A DNA stretch of 64,000 nucleotides from Tetrahymena thermophila SB210 (GCF_000189635.1 NW_002476559.1:124001-188000), one strand, 5' to 3'. Positions 1 to 14,300 are shown, counted from the stretch's first letter. Program-made: numbers and translations. The notes: a model not told the origin generated them from the sequence alone.

Positions 1-1887
1 TTTGTATTGATAAATCTTATAAAGTTTTCGAAGCATTTTAAGCAGCATAAACAGCATTTGATACAGCAATTAGCAGCAGGGTTATTATTTAAATTTTTCT
101 TAGCCTAATTATAGAAAAGCTCAACCAAAAATCTAATCAACATTACTATACTTAAAACCATACTTCCTAAACAGACAGACCCTATTAATTTATATTAAAT
201 AAATTCAATTTTTAATTTAACTTATTTGTAATAATCATTAAAAAACAAACAATCAATCACCCATTCAATAAAATCTTCATAATTTGATCATTTTTATTAA
301 TTTTTATATTTAAAATTGTTTACCAATATGTAAAGTGAAGGCTCTAACAATAGACTTTGAAACAGGATTATGTAACTAAGCATTAGGTCTATGAGAGAAA
401 TACCAAAAAGCTGCACAACTTGCAATGATAAGTTGGCTCATACCAATAAAGAATTCAACATTCCAAAAAAGTCCGAAAAGGTAATAAACAAGTGTTCTTT
501 TAACTCCTACATCCCATTCAACTGATCCAAAGGGAGAGTTTGATTGTTATTTGATTTAACCAGATGAGTAAATGTATAAAGAAATAATAATCCAGAAAAC
601 GAAAAAGCCGCAAATCAAGACAAACATGATTACAGGAACAATAAATGATTGCCATACCTATCAATTTCATTTTTGATAAAGATAAAAATGAGGATGAAAT
701 AAAAATATTATTTTAGTTACATCTCTAGTAAAGTCTGAGGCAGCTTTCATTATTGCAACAGCTCTTTTAATTTTATTGAAGAAACATATGAAAAGCAAAA
801 GTGAAATAGCTGCTAATACCAAAAGACAATATCCAAGAGCCTCAAGAGCTTGTTAATTTTAGAATTCGCTAGGAACATTTTCGTAACTTTTGTTGTAGGA
901 TTTGTACAAACAAAGACATCCTAAAGTAATCAAAAGGATAAAGTAGCCAGCTATCATAGACCATGTAATGAATCCAGCACATGTTCTCATCAATATCAAG
1001 AATATGAATCTAATAAAGAAAATAAATATGATAAATAAGTGAATAGAATATTGAGATTCTAATGAGATATCTCTTTTATTTTTCTAGTTAATTAGAGACA
1101 AGAAATTTATCAAACTAAAGAAGAAAAATAATCTAAAAATGAATGCAAAAATGTATGTATCTATTGCTTATTTACGAAACACCAAAGGCGATAAATGCTA
1201 CACCTAGAGAAACAGGCCAAGTTGTTCTAATATCACTCATCCATTCTTCAAGAGAGCCTATATCGACTTAGCTTTTAATAGACTTCTGTAATTCGCTATC
1301 AGTAGGAATGCAAACAGTAACAACTATTAAATATTAATAAATAAAATGTTTACTTTTCTCAAATAAATAATGAAAAATGATAAATAAAATAATATTCTTT
1401 AAATTACATGAGGTAGAAGGATAGATTTACAACTAATCGCAATTCTTTACTACTTGATTTGTTAAACACTCAACTGATACTGTTCCTTATTTTGGGCACG
1501 ATTTAATGCAAGCATAAATTTGATTAGATATAGAATTTGATCCTTCCTTACTGAAGAACATATAAGGATAATCTGAAGCGCTGGAATATCCACATTAATT
1601 TCCTATAAGAAATAAAATAAACTTAATAAAATAATTCATAATATTTATGAGTTTAAAATAGTGGTACCACTAGAGTCGAAAGGAGTTGCTAATCTTCTGG
1701 GATCTCCATTCTTTACAGCTACTCCTGCAATGATGAATAAACCTACCCAGAAAAGAACAAACAATATAAAGAAAAATATATCTCTGCAACCTCTGTCTTC
1801 AAGAGGTCCATAAGCAATATTGGGATTTAATGGCTCTCCCTTATATTCTTCCTCTTACTTTTAATTATTTAATAGTTTCTATGACAT
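1..1887 (-). CDS. Choline transporter-like protein (SLC44/CTL family), 3' end outside window
   Basis: Multi-pass membrane protein of the SLC44/CTL family, whose characterised members move choline or related solutes across membranes. Deduced exons on the minus strand are 1887-1668, 1602-1408, 1323-1176, 1009-721, 657-324 and 181-1, all with GT...AG introns and matching phases, giving about 455 residues before the window edge. The N terminus is hydrophilic and then reads PLEDRGCRDIFFFILFVLFW, followed by GDPRRLATPFDSSG, which are hallmark CTL motifs before and after TM1. An extracellular Cys-rich loop follows (QCGYSS, CIKSCPKQG), then several hydrophobic segments, FTRDVWQSF, and the C-terminal AANCCIKCCLCCLKCFENF cluster typical of the family. 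The start ATG (1885-1887) precedes MSQKLLNN. Substrate cannot be inferred. Family assignment is firm; the exact first residue is less so. Confidence 0.9.
182..323 (-). other. Intron 5 of the CTL gene
   Basis: Representative spliceosomal intron of 142 nt: on the minus strand it begins GTAAAC and ends TTAATAG. Removing it joins CAT ATT G to GG TCT GTC, restoring the reading HIGSVCLGSMVLS, which fits the family. The upstream introns of this gene have the same GT/TAG form and extremely AT-rich interiors. Confidence 0.8.
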
Positions 1888-4344
1888 TTTGTATTTTTAA
1901 TTTGTGACTATTATTTAATTTGATAAATTTATTCACTTAGAATTAAATTCTGCAAAAGCAGTGAGATGATATCTAATTTATCTATTTAAATTGTGTTTTG
2001 GGATTTATCTATAAAATAGTGAAGAGCAAAAAAAAATAAATCTAATAATTAATCAATATTTTTATAATTAACTTCAACTATTTCCATATAATTTTTACTA
2101 AAGCAATTTTACTTACATTTTATTGTTTTCATTTTTAAGATACAAAAAATACGATCAACCAATCTCTCTATCTAATTATCTATTAGAATAATCTGATAAG
2201 AAAAAAAATATTTATTTTTTATATTTTTTTTGTTCAATAAATTACTCATATCAGATAATACATTAGGTAGGGTATGTCTGATTTATTTATTAGAAAATAA
2301 ACTTAAACAATTCAAATGAAAAATAATTATGTAGCATTAAATAAATAATCTACATTTTAAATTGCTTATTTTAATTTCATAAATATTAAAACTCACGAGT
2401 AAAAAAAGAAACTATTAATTTAAAATCCTCAATTATAAAGAAACATTGTATAATTTCTATTAATTCTAATTAATTCTTATAATTTAAAATTTAAAATGTA
2501 TACTAAAATCACAAATGATATAGACAAATTCTTAATTATAAGAATTTAAAAGTAACAAAATATTAACTGAGCAGATTTTTAACTTTAATTTTTGACTTTT
2601 ATAATTTTATAATAAACTATTTTACTCTTTTTTTAAATAAATTTAAATTTATTTATACTCAAAAAACAATAAATTTATAATTTTTTCTTATTTAAATTTT
2701 TTTAATTAAAAAATTTTGCATTTTTTCTCAACTAACAAATAAACTATTTTTCACTTGTAGGCATAATTTATTTATCAAAGAAAAATCTAAAAATACATTT
2801 AAATTTTAAAAAAATTTATTCTTTTGAAAAAAAATGACATTGTTATAAGAATGAATACATTGCATTTTATTTCAAATTTTAAGTTTTGGGAATTTAAAGC
2901 TTTCTAAAAACTAAAAAATAAAGCTTTTTTAAGCTTATTCAGCTTTATTTATTATGTAATTAAGATATATTACTTTTCGCCTTTTGTAAATTAAATAGGT
3001 ATTTCACTCTAAATGGTTATCTTAATAAATATAAATGCTTTAGATAACATTAAATGCTTTAAAAGGAAACATTGTCTAAATTTGTTTTCATACTATAACT
3101 TATATTATAACTAAATTAAAAACCTAAATATTTTAGCAATTAGTGGGTTCTTTTAATTTAAATGACAAATTTCATGGTCAATAATAATCTATTCTCTTAA
3201 TTAAGTAAATCTTTTTTTATTATTAAATATTATTAGTATTATTTGAGTGCTTTTTATTTCAAGCATCTTTCCAACTACACACTCTAAGTTTATAATTTAA
3301 AAAGGAATACACATTTATTGAGTAAGGTTAAAATTTTTAATGTAGCTTATTTTCAAAAGATTTTTAAAAGCAAGCAAAAATCCATTTTTTAAGTTTTTCT
3401 TAAGAAAAAAGAATCAATTAATTACCTATCTACTCAAGAAAAGTTACTTATCTTAAGTTGAGATAGATCTAACTTCAAACATAAAAATATACTCAATCAT
3501 TTATTTGCTGAAAGAAAAAAATTTTTCCTTAAAAAAATAATAAATATTTTTTTTATAATTAAGAATTATGAAATAAAAATATATTTATTAATTATTTTCG
3601 AATTTATTTAGAGTTAATTCACGTTAAAAAAAATCTAATAAACTTTAATAGCCAAAAAATATCAAATAAAAATATGTTTGTGAACTATTTTTTAAAAATT
3701 TATAATTTATTTTTATTGTTATAGAGATTTGAAGCAATCTTGAAATGAAAGTTAGTTAATTAGTGAGTGATGAGTTAGTTACATTAAATTATATAGTAAA
3801 AGCATCATTATACATTAATAGTATATAAGTACTGTAATTAAAAAATATTTTATATTAATAATTAGTAGAATTAAAAGGTGACTGACTAACTAGCTACTGG
3901 TTGGTTCTCTCTTATTTTAAGTTGAATTTATATTTTATTTATATTTATATAAGTGTATATAGTGCTTTATAGAAATAGATAGTATATAATTTTTTATTTG
4001 TTTTTTGGCTAAACGTGAATAAAATAAATTTGGTTACAAAGCAAAATAGGAATTTAATAATCCTACTAAATTCTTTCTTACGGAAGTATTATTAGATAGT
4101 ATGATGCTAACTTACTAGCTAATTAACTAACTTAAAGTTTTTTTGTATGTTTATTTAACATTTAAATAGATGGATTTGATATCATTCAATATAATTTATA
4201 TTTAAAAGTAAGTATTTAGGAACTAATTATTTTTTTATTTATTTATTTAATTTGGTTTCAGCAAATAAATATGCTATTTTTATTAAAACTTTATTATTAA
4301 CTTGAATAATAAATTTATGTGTTTTCTTTATTAACAAAAATTTT
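1888..4344. other. Intergenic, very AT-rich
   Basis: This lies upstream of the CTL start and downstream of the LRR gene's stop. It should hold the CTL promoter and 5' leader on the minus strand near 1900-2200 and the LRR gene's 3' UTR near 4300. I see no reading frame with family similarity on either strand. The only notable structure is a pair of inverted 15-nt arms at 3749-3763 and 4119-4133, listed separately. Confidence 0.6.
3749..4133. repeat. Inverted-repeat-bounded segment, possible MITE relic
   Basis: The left arm AAGTTAGTTAATTAG (3749-3763) is matched exactly by its reverse complement at 4119-4133. Related GTTAG/CTAAC motifs occur inside each end and again near 3880-3900 (GACTGACTAACTAG). 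The segment is 385 nt, carries no reading frame, and has no clear target-site duplication. It may be a decayed miniature inverted-repeat element or a chance palindrome in AT-rich DNA. Confidence 0.3.
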
Positions 4345-7300
4345 TCAATCGATGAAGAAATCCCAGTGTATGGCTTTAGGATTGTATATCATGTAGTTTG
4401 AGATATACCTGTTGAATAGAATCGTTTGCATTGTTTAAATTTGATTGTTTGTGCGTGGCTTGATAAATGTTTTTATTTTCTCATCCCAATAAGGAATATC
4501 AACTCTAACATTCTAAAGCGTTTCATGATTTTCTATGACAGTTTATGCAATTTGTGCCAACCCATTTCTTAAATTTATTTAATTATTTGCACTTGGGAAA
4601 AACTCAAATCTTTCTAACTTTTTCATCTTTTTTAAATATTAAGCAATCTAAATGCATCCTTCGCCAGTCATACCAATATTATATGCATATAGATACAGCA
4701 CTCTAAGCTATTCACAAGCAGAAACTCCTTTTATAAGATTGCTGATTCCTTAGTTTTCTATTCTATTATTGCCAAACGAGATTTTTAGCTATTACAAATC
4801 TTTGATGCAGCTAAGGGCGTTTCCAATATACTCAGCTCCTTGTGGAGTAATATTATTTTTTTACATGTAGAGATAAACCTCATGAAGAGAAGTGCACTAA
4901 CCAAAATACTCAGAGAACTGCTAAGCTCCTACTTAGGTAATAACATTGTATGTAATACTAAGTTCAAGATTCCTTAGTTCTTTCAAGAAAGTTAAAGCTC
5001 TACCGCATGTTATAATACTATTATCACCAGTGTAATTTTTATACAAATCTATGTTCAAGCTTTTTAGCTTTTTGAGGTGTTAAATACCCTCAAAAAGGCC
5101 TTAACCACCCTCAGGCATCATATTATTCTTTTTTAAATAGAGTTTTAAATCGATGAGTCCATGCATATTAGCAAAGGCTTCTCCTAATGCCTTACCTCCT
5201 CTAGGTCCTATTCCATTAGAGTCTAAATCAAGTACCATCACTTTTAAGTTTTAAAGATGATATAATCCCTTTCCCAAAGAATATCCTCCTTCCTCTCCAA
5301 TATTGCATCTTTCTACGTAGATATCTAAGCTTTTAAGTTATTTTAAATTTTACAAAGATCTTCCTAATTCAATCATAGGTTAATCGCCAAGCTCGCTGTG
5401 TTATATTTGAAACACTAAGCACTTTAAATTTCTCATATTTGATAATCCTTTTGCAATAGCACTTGCACCATTAGAGCCAACCTTTTTAGAAATTTACAAA
5501 ATTAGTTAAAAGAGTTAATATTTATAGAAGAATTAATTATAAAAAATATTTAAAACTAATCAATTAATCAATTAATAAATAAATATGTAAATTTAAATTT
5601 TTTCTTATTTTTTTTTATTTTCTTATCAGATTTGAGAATAGAAAAAGGTTAAAAAAAAATTTTTTTCTATATTAATTAATAAATTTCAAATTTCCTATTG
5701 AAAAAATCAATTTTATACAATTTATTTATTTTCTTTGAATTTTTATGCAAAGAAAGATAAATTCTATATGGATTTAATTAAATAAGTAGAAGTTTTTTCT
5801 TATTTTTCAAGTGAAATAAGTGGAGAAAATTATTTGATTTATATTTTAATCTGTTCGTTCAAAATTTAAATAAAAGGATTTTTTAAAAATAATTTAATTT
5901 TTATTTGGAGTGATTCAAGCAAGATTAATTATTTATTTATTTATATGATTAATTATAAGTTTTCGTTTTATTTTTTAGAATTTAATAAACTTAAATCTGC
6001 TAATTTTGAAAAATAGATTAAGTAAGACCAAAAAATAAGCGAAAAAATAAACAAATTGATTTATTAAATTACCTCATTGTTTTGTAGGTATATTTCAAAT
6101 ATTTTAACTTTTGTAAGGTTGAGCATGCAATTTCCGATAGCCACAGCTCCTTCGTCTCCAACATTGTTATCGCCTATGCCTAAAATTAAATAATTTAAGT
6201 CTTTAAGGTTACTTAAACCTTCTCCAATAGCTTTTCCACTTTTGTGATTGATTTGATTTTCGTAAAAGACCAAATGGAGTTTTTAGAGTCTAGTTAGATA
6301 TTTAAGATTTTTACCAATTAAAACGCCTCCATCTCCTTATATGTTATTGTTAGTCAAACTTAAAACAAGTGATTCTAAGTTTTTAAGATTTTTTAGGTTA
6401 TTTCCAATAGAGTTAACGCCTTTATTTGAAATTTTATTGTTGCGCACACTCAATATGAGAGAAGTAAGATTAACCATATTTTCTATTGTTTTTCCTAATG
6501 CTATTCCTGCTTTTTCAGTGAGGGAGTTTTCATTTAAAATAATTTCCAGCGATTGTAAAGTTGTTAGCTTAGCAATATTTTCTAGGATTTTAATAATTCC
6601 ATCATCTTCTATTTTGTTACTGAGAGCATGCAAAATGAGGTATTTAATTTAGTTTTTGCGGAGAAATACATTTTTAAGATGAGCTATTCCGGCAGAGTTG
6701 ATTTAGTTAGATTCCAAGAAAATAGAAAGTTATTTGACATTACGGATATTGCATAAAAAGAGTGAAAGTAAGCGACAACCTTCATCTCCAATCTAATTAT
6801 TTCCCAAACTCATATTTAAATACTTAATATCTTTGAAATTTACATCTTATAGATCCTAAAACCCTTTACATCCTTCTGCTGTAATTTAATTATCAAAGAA
6901 TCTTAAATCAAGAACTTAAAGCTAGTCTAAAGTAGCAATACTTCTTAAAATGCTAGCTAAGCCAGCATCTCTAATTCTATTGTAAGAGAAAAATATTCTA
7001 AATGTTTGCAAATACTTGCATTTTTCTACATACTTCGAAATACCATAAATTCCTTATTCAGAAATACTATTTCTTCTTAATGATAGAATCAAATGCTTTA
7101 GCTAGAGAGGAGGTATCCTTTCTAGAATATTGGAAATCATAAGAGTTCCTTCATCACCTAATCTGCATAAATCAGCCTTAAATTCAAAAGAAGTAATCTA
7201 AGTATACCACTCGTTTCCTAGCAAGAAAGAAAAGCTAGGATAATTAGCGTAGTTATATTATGTTGCAGTAGCTTCTTCTTCTTCTACCTCTATTTCCATA

Positions 7301-9666
7301 GCTTCCGAATCTTCTAACTTTTAATTCAATCCATACCCTTCTTTATCTTATTTACTTTTTTCCTTTTTATTATTGCAATTATAATCTATATTGCGTCTAT
7401 TATAATTAATATCATCAAGTGACTTTTATTAGCACGTTTAAGGATTACAAAATAAATTTTAGCATAAACTAGTCTCTAGCTCTTCTAACTTAACTAATGA
7501 TTTATCTTTGTAGCTAATAGCTATATCAGTTTTTTCTCTAAGTTAGCTAATTATGGAGGAAAGGTCGGTATTTTCTGATATCTCTACAATAACTTTTTGC
7601 ATTCTGTACTAATTAACCATTTCTTTCAAAGACGAATAGGTTAAATTAAAATTCATTGACAAACAAGAATTAAAAAATATGTCTGTGAAGAGAGAAGATA
7701 TTTTATATTCAATCAACGATTTAATTATCTGCATAATTCTCTGTTCTTTATTTTTTTTCTGAGGATTGAATTTTACTGATGTCAAAAATGCGCTAAGTCT
7801 GAGGTAAATTATTGAAAGCTCTTCCATAACTTTTTTTTCTACTTAAAGCAAATCGTTCTGACTAGCGTTGATTTCTCCTGTTAAATCGTTGTGCTTACTT
7901 AATTCCTTAATCATAAAAATGTTTTATCTATCTTATTTTTAAAAGCTATTCATTTAATTTTGAGCTTCTAAAATTTTATTTTAACCCAATCTCATTCTTG
8001 TGAGCATTTTTTATGAAGAGATATCAGATTTCGTATAACTATACTTTTAAATAGCTTATTCCTCATCAATTTCACTCTAATTAATTAAATTTTATGAGTT
8101 ATTCTCCTCTTCTTCTAATCCGTCTTATTAGTGATTATCGCTATCATAATCTTCTTCATCCTCATCATCATTTTATTCTAAATCTCCATTTATATTTTAC
8201 TAAATAATTTCATCATTTTGAGATAATAGCTACTGTATTTCTTCATCTTCTTTCTACAATTTTTTCAAACTCTCGTTGCTTCCATTATTAAATTTCGCTT
8301 TTTCCTTTTAATTTTGCTACTTACCCCTTTTTTGAATAATATCAATATGGTTGATTTCTTCAATTTCATCAAATTCCTTTTCTTCATTTTCACAATTGCT
8401 ATCAACCATCTCTACTTCAATTGTAGAAGAAGTGTAAGAATCAATTTCTTTTCTTTGATCTTATTTAATTTATTATTTTAATGTCGCAGACGCAGAACGA
8501 GTCATAATTCTTTAGCTTTAATTTTTAGTTTGCTAAATTATTTTATTTGAAGCTTTCGATTAGCTATTACTAACCTGCTAAGAACACTATATTTATAATA
8601 GCTGTTTTGTCTTTGATCTCGTTCTACAATGCTCATTTTACTTGGCATATGGAGAAGAGTCTGAGGAGCAATAATTATTAGTAGAAACAATCGATTTATT
8701 TTTAGAATTTAAAAATGATTTCGGATCATATGCTTAATTTAATTTATTAAAATTAAAGCATTAAACCTAAGAAATATTCATACTATTTTTATCATATATA
8801 GGAAGAATTTTTGTAAGTTTTTCTCTGCAAATAACTAAGTAATCGCTATTTACTGTAATATGTTGCATAAGCTTATTTCCTAGCAGTTAAAAGCAATCAA
8901 TCATATCGCTATAAGATTCAAGAATATGATCTTCGTAGAGAATGTTGTTTTAATTCAAACTCCTTTCTGCAATATCTTCCTCAATAGATCTTTCATAACT
9001 TTCAAAGAATATTAACAAAACATCTCTATCTTCTGCTACAGCTCCTTTCTTTTTATTTTATTTTATTGATTCTATTTCCTAATTATCAAATAAGCTCTAC
9101 TACCTCCCATAAGAAGTTTTTGATTCTTCGATTATATCTTCTTCATCTTCAACTTACTTAGTGTTTTACTTAAAAGCTGTTTAGCTAGTTTAGTTATTAA
9201 TTACATTAGCTTATATTTCGCTAGATAAATATGAATTCACAGATGATAAAAGATCTCTCTTTATATGCAAAATTTGCATTACATTCTTGCTATAGTCTGA
9301 GCTTTAAGTTTGAAGTGATAAGAGCTTTTCATAAAAGGATTAAATAACATTCAGCGATTGATCTTCCTAAGAACATTTTTATGAAATTTTAGATTAATGA
9401 GACTTTATTTTGGATCTAGAAACTTTCTAAATGTTGTGAGTTGGAGGTGAAATAATTATGTTTGATATATAAGCTACTATAGTGTATTGCTTCTAGTTTG
9501 AATAAGCATGATAAATTGAAATATCAGAATTAGAGAATACAAGGCTTGTCGTAATATTCTTCTAAACCTCTGAATAATCGAAATCAGCTTCGAGAATTCC
9601 ATTCTCGTTATCTGTATTTCCATAATCATCTTCTTTTTCTTCTAAACTAAGCTTTTGCTTTTCCAT
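4345..9666 (-). CDS. Large leucine-rich-repeat protein (ribonuclease-inhibitor type LRRs)
   Basis: Two exons (9666-6073 and 5481-4345) encode 1198 + 378 residues, with stop TGA at 4345-4347. The first roughly 780 residues are low-complexity and acidic, rich in S, Q, N, D and E, with no recognised domain. The rest consists of roughly 28-30-residue repeats of the form L.sL.L.l..N.Ig..Ga..l...L..L.nL. Examples are LQVLDLRFFDNQITAEG, SLGNNQIGDEGCRLL and LDSNGIGPRGGKALGEAF. This is the RNI/NLRC-like LRR class, normally a protein-binding horseshoe. No kinase, NACHT or membrane segment is visible. The ATG at 9664-9666 has an AAAA context; the frame stays open upstream to about 9840, so an N-terminal extension from an unseen exon is possible. 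Binding partner unknown. Confidence 0.85.
5482..6072 (-). other. 591-nt intron inside the LRR gene
   Basis: The exon ending at NNE (GAG|GTAATTT) is followed by 591 nt of very AT-rich sequence and resumes at AAAAAG|GTTGGC, giving the repeat reading NNEVGSNGASAIAKGLSNM, which fits the LRR periodicity exactly. It is longer than any other intron inferred here, and no gene-like frame is visible inside it. Confidence 0.75.
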
Positions 9667-11341
9667 TTTTTTGCACTGCTCTTCTTTCAGTACTAATTTG
9701 TTTACTTAGAATTTGATTTTTTTTTATTTATATGAAATCTCACTTTTTTCTTGAGTTTTTGATAAGCCAAGCAACACAGATTGATTTTTCAATGTATTTT
9801 TTCTTTTGGGTGCTTGCTTGATTTTGATATAAGAAAAATTAATAAATAAATATATGTATTATATATATATATATTTATGTATATATGTATGTATGTTAAT
9901 ATATTTCAAACAAAGCAGTAGTAAATTTTTATTAATAATTTTTTTGTTTATCAGTCTTTTTGCTTTTTTTTTTTGATTGAATTTATATTAAAATGAATGA
10001 ATGAATTTGATAGTTATTAAATTATCAGACTATAGATAATTGTGTTGTTTTTGATAAAAAGAATATTGAAAATTGTTTATCACTATTAAATAGAATTATT
10101 CCTAATTACTCAATAATTAATAAATAGTGTTTGTTTGTTTTTCTTCTTATTTTATCAATGAATATTTGCTGACATTTATTGTATAAAATATAGTTGTTTT
10201 TTATTTTTTTCTTCTTTTCTAATGTCAAATTATTTAAAAAAAGGTTTGAAACTTAAATAATCATATTGAATCTTGCAATTGAAGTTTGTAATAATAAAAA
10301 AAGCAGGCACATAATAATTTATTTAGAAAATACTTATTATTGTTTTTAACAAATTTAAAAAATGATTTGGAATTTAAATTTGTTTGTTTATAAGTTTTTA
10401 TTCTAAAATTTAACATAAAATAGAAAATTTTCTAATTCTTATTTTTTTATGAATAAAAAATAGCAACCTGTTAAAAATTTAAAATATTTATTTATTTACA
10501 TTTTATTCTAAATAATTTTTATTTAATCATGCGTAAGATTAGCTACCTGCTGCTTTAAAAATCTATAATTAATAATCTTAAAAAAATTAAATTAAATTTT
10601 TCGTTTTAGCATTTTAAATAATTTAAGAGCTGCAAGCTTAATTCTAGAGAAGTTAATGTAAGCAAAACATATATTTTTTATTTCAATTAAGTTTTTAATA
10701 AATAAAAAGTTTGGTATTTATTTAATTATTAATTTATTTAAACATTTAACAAATTTTAATTTTTTTAATATTTAATAATTTAGAATAAAAATTTTAAATT
10801 AAAAGATTAAAAAATGAATGAAAAAAAAATTATTATTATTAATTATGTACAAGTTATGAAAAATTGAAATTTTCAAGATTCAAAAATTGTATACATTTGC
10901 AACAAAAAATCTAGCATTTTAGTGAGTGCTTGCTTATTTTTTTGTTTATTAATTTATTTATTACATACACTATCATTCAATGATTGAAAAAAATAATTAT
11001 AATTTCTTTCATAATTAATTGAGCTTTGCAAATACTCGTTCGCCTGTCACTTATTTTAAATTAATTTTTCACCAAAAATGGTTAATTTAGAATACATTGA
11101 TGAATTAATTAATTTTCAAAAACATAATTGTTTTCATTGATTTAATTAATTAATACTTATAAAAAGTAATGTTTTTATTACATTAAAAATAAATTCCCCA
11201 TAACAAATAAAAAGAAAATAAGAGACAGGTAAATAATTGTGAAAACCTAAATAAGCTGCCAAATTACAAAGATTTTCTAAAAGGAAATTAAATAATTAGC
11301 AAGGAATTAAGCGCATCCAACCAATATAAAAAGTTAGCTAT
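9667..11341. other. Divergent intergenic region between LRR and kinase genes
   Basis: This separates the minus-strand LRR gene from the plus-strand kinase gene and must hold both promoters. It includes a TA-rich microsatellite near 9845-9900 (alternating TA followed by GTAT repeats). The minus-strand frame of the LRR gene remains open for about 60 codons upstream of its chosen ATG without a start codon. No other coding signal, and no promoter box that I can support, is visible. Confidence 0.5.
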
Positions 11342-14300
11342 ATGGCCGAACCCGATGCCCCCAAAGCAGCCTCAGAGCAGCAAAACTAAAACGGAGCTAA
11401 AGGAGAAAGTAATGCAGCGGTTAGAGGCCAGTCTAATTCTTAGCATAACAATCATCATTAGGCACATTCGATTGTCACTGTTGGAAATTTTGAAATAGGT
11501 ATATATCTTTAATCTTGTCTGTTAGATTGATTCATAGATGAAATTATTTGTACTCACAAAAAAACAGCATAATATAAGCAAAATCTTTCAGTGAGTGAGC
11601 ATAATTTCTCAAAAATTACTTATTAAGTTTAGCTTAACATCAAAATAAAATATATTTAAATTAGGCTAGACTATTGGAAGAGGTACATTTGGAAAAGTCA
11701 AGCTTGGCATCCACAAAATTACAAACGAGAAAGTAGAATGCATTTGATTTATATGAAAATAAAATATTAAACAATTTAGCTAATTTAAGATGCAAGAACA
11801 AATGCAGATTCAATATAATTTGCAAATTTAATTAGCATTTATGGGATGCAGAATAACATTTTTAAAATTTAGCTGATAAGGGAATATAAAAGTAATTCTA
11901 TTACATAAAAAATTATTTAGGTTGCTGTAAAAGTGCTCGATAAAGATAAATTGATTGATAGTGCAGATAAAAAAAGACTTTAGAGAGAAATTTCAATATT
12001 AAGAAAAATTCGTCATCCAAATATCATTCAACTTTACGAAGTAAAACAACAAAATTAACTTTCTTTAGGAATTATAAAATCAATTTTACTTTCAAAAAGA
12101 TTATTGAAACTCCTCGTTAACTCTACCTTTTTATGGAATATGCCCCAAACGGCGAACTTTTTGATTATATAGTTAAGCGTACAAGGTAAAATTAATTAAT
12201 TAATAATCACCTCTCAATTTTTCGTTGATTAAAACCCAAACAATCTATGAATTTTAATATCATCATTAATATTTTCTATTTCATTTATCTATAAATAAAA
12301 TAATTTAACCTTAGAATTTTATAGTTAAAATTGTTCTATGTGTGATTTATTTATTAACAGTTAAATAAATTCAATTGATTAACATTTTTACTAGAAATAT
12401 AATCTGTAATATTTATTTATTATTCATAAATAAACAAGGCTCTCAGAAAGATAAGCAAGTAAATTTTTGCAGTAAATTATCAATGGTATAGAGTACATGT
12501 CGAAAATTGGGGTTGTGCATAGAGACTTGAAACCTGAAAACTTACTATTAGACCACAATTATAATATAAAAATTGTTGACTTCGGTCTCAGTAATACATA
12601 TAAAGATAACGAAAAGCTAAAAACTGCTTGCGGGTCTCCATGCTATGCAGCACCTGAGATGGTCGCAGGGAAACCATATAACGGTCTATAGACTGATATT
12701 TGGAGCAGTGGAGTTATTCTGTATGCTATGTTGTGTGGCTATTTACCATTCGAAGATTAAAATACTTCTGTTTTGTATAAAAAAATTATGAACCAAGATC
12801 CAGTTCTACCAAGTTTTCTTTCTTCAAATTCCAAAGGAATACTTTCTGGAATATTAACAAAAGGTAACTATTATTTATTTGTAATTGAATTATGCAATGT
12901 CTACTTGTAAATATATTTAATTAACTTATAAATGAGTAGATATTTGTTAAATAATTATTTGAGAAGCCTTAAAAATAGTATTAAAAAGTTTCATGTAAAT
13001 AAATATAGATCCTGAGAAGAGATATAATATTCAAGACATAAGATTACATCCATTTTGTAAAGAGAGAGAACCCATTTTATAGGGAATAATTGTAGGAGTG
13101 CACGAAATACCTGTTGATTAGAATATTTTAAAATAACTTGAAAAGTATTAAATTAATGTAGAATAAGCAGAAGATATGGTTAAAAGGAATAAACATAATA
13201 ATATAACTTCAGTTTATAATTTACTTCTCCTCAAATTTATTAGAGAAGGAGGCAAATCAAATGCAGATTTGTAATTAATGAAAAAAGCTAGGTCAGACAA
13301 TTTGAATGTACTTAAACAACAAAATACCACTCATTTATCTTCTCAGCAGCAAGAATAACGCTAAAAGCCTAACCAAATTGCAAACTAGATTGTAACTCCC
13401 ATTCTACAAACTGTTTCTACAGCTGCTCCACCTTCTGTTGCAGCTACTCAATCCAACAATACACAGGGGTAGGACAATGTAACCAAATTTACTATTTAGC
13501 ACAATCAACTTTATCAAATTTTTCAAAACTACGATTCACTAAAGGAAAAAGAAGATATTAAGGAGTTTTCTCCTGCAAAGAATATCTCCTATATAAACCC
13601 TGCTCCTTAAGCTAAACCAAGAGAATATTCTCACCAACCAAGAGAAGCAGAATAGTAATAAAACAAAGAAAAGCACCCAAATAAATACCACAGTGCTTCT
13701 CCAACTAGAGAACACCACATAGAAGAAAATTAAAACTAATAAAAGCAAAAAACTGTTGAATTAGGAATCAAAGATAACATGGTGCCTGAGTTTGGTAAAT
13801 TTTAATCAAAGAATTCTCCAAAAAATTAAAATTAATTTAAAAAATAAATAAGTTGACATCACTCACATTCAAAAGGCTAGCTAAGCAGATTAAAAACTTG
13901 CCAGTTTGCTTGATAACACTTAAAAGTAAAATGTTTATTTCACAAGAAGAAATTATTCATTTAATAAATTTTAAAAAGATAAAATTTACCTAGATTAGGT
14001 AATTAAGGAAACACAAATATTTATCTAAACCCCTTACAGAAAAGAATACCTATTGATAAGCTAAAATAAACTAGCTACATGCTATAGTCTTCATATTAAA
14101 AAAAGTAAAATAACTTTGTTGATGCAAATTATATTTCAAATACTCAAGGCAGTGTTCCAAGCCAGTCAAGTAAATTCTAATTAAAAGCTGGATTTTTATT
14201 AACAGTTTTAAAATATATTTGTAGAAAAACAATCAATTGCTAAGGTGAACTATTTAAACAACAGCTCTATGTTTGAAGATCCAAAAGATTCTTAAAAATA

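Noticed and set aside
6341-6652. 103-codon open frame on the plus strand
   Set aside because: It is the antisense shadow of the LRR repeats; the minus-strand reading shows the consensus LRR periodicity.
12497-12691. 64-codon frame as a stand-alone mini kinase
   Set aside because: It is an internal piece of the kinase exon 12439-12863. It appears short only because the next codon is TAG, which is glutamine here.
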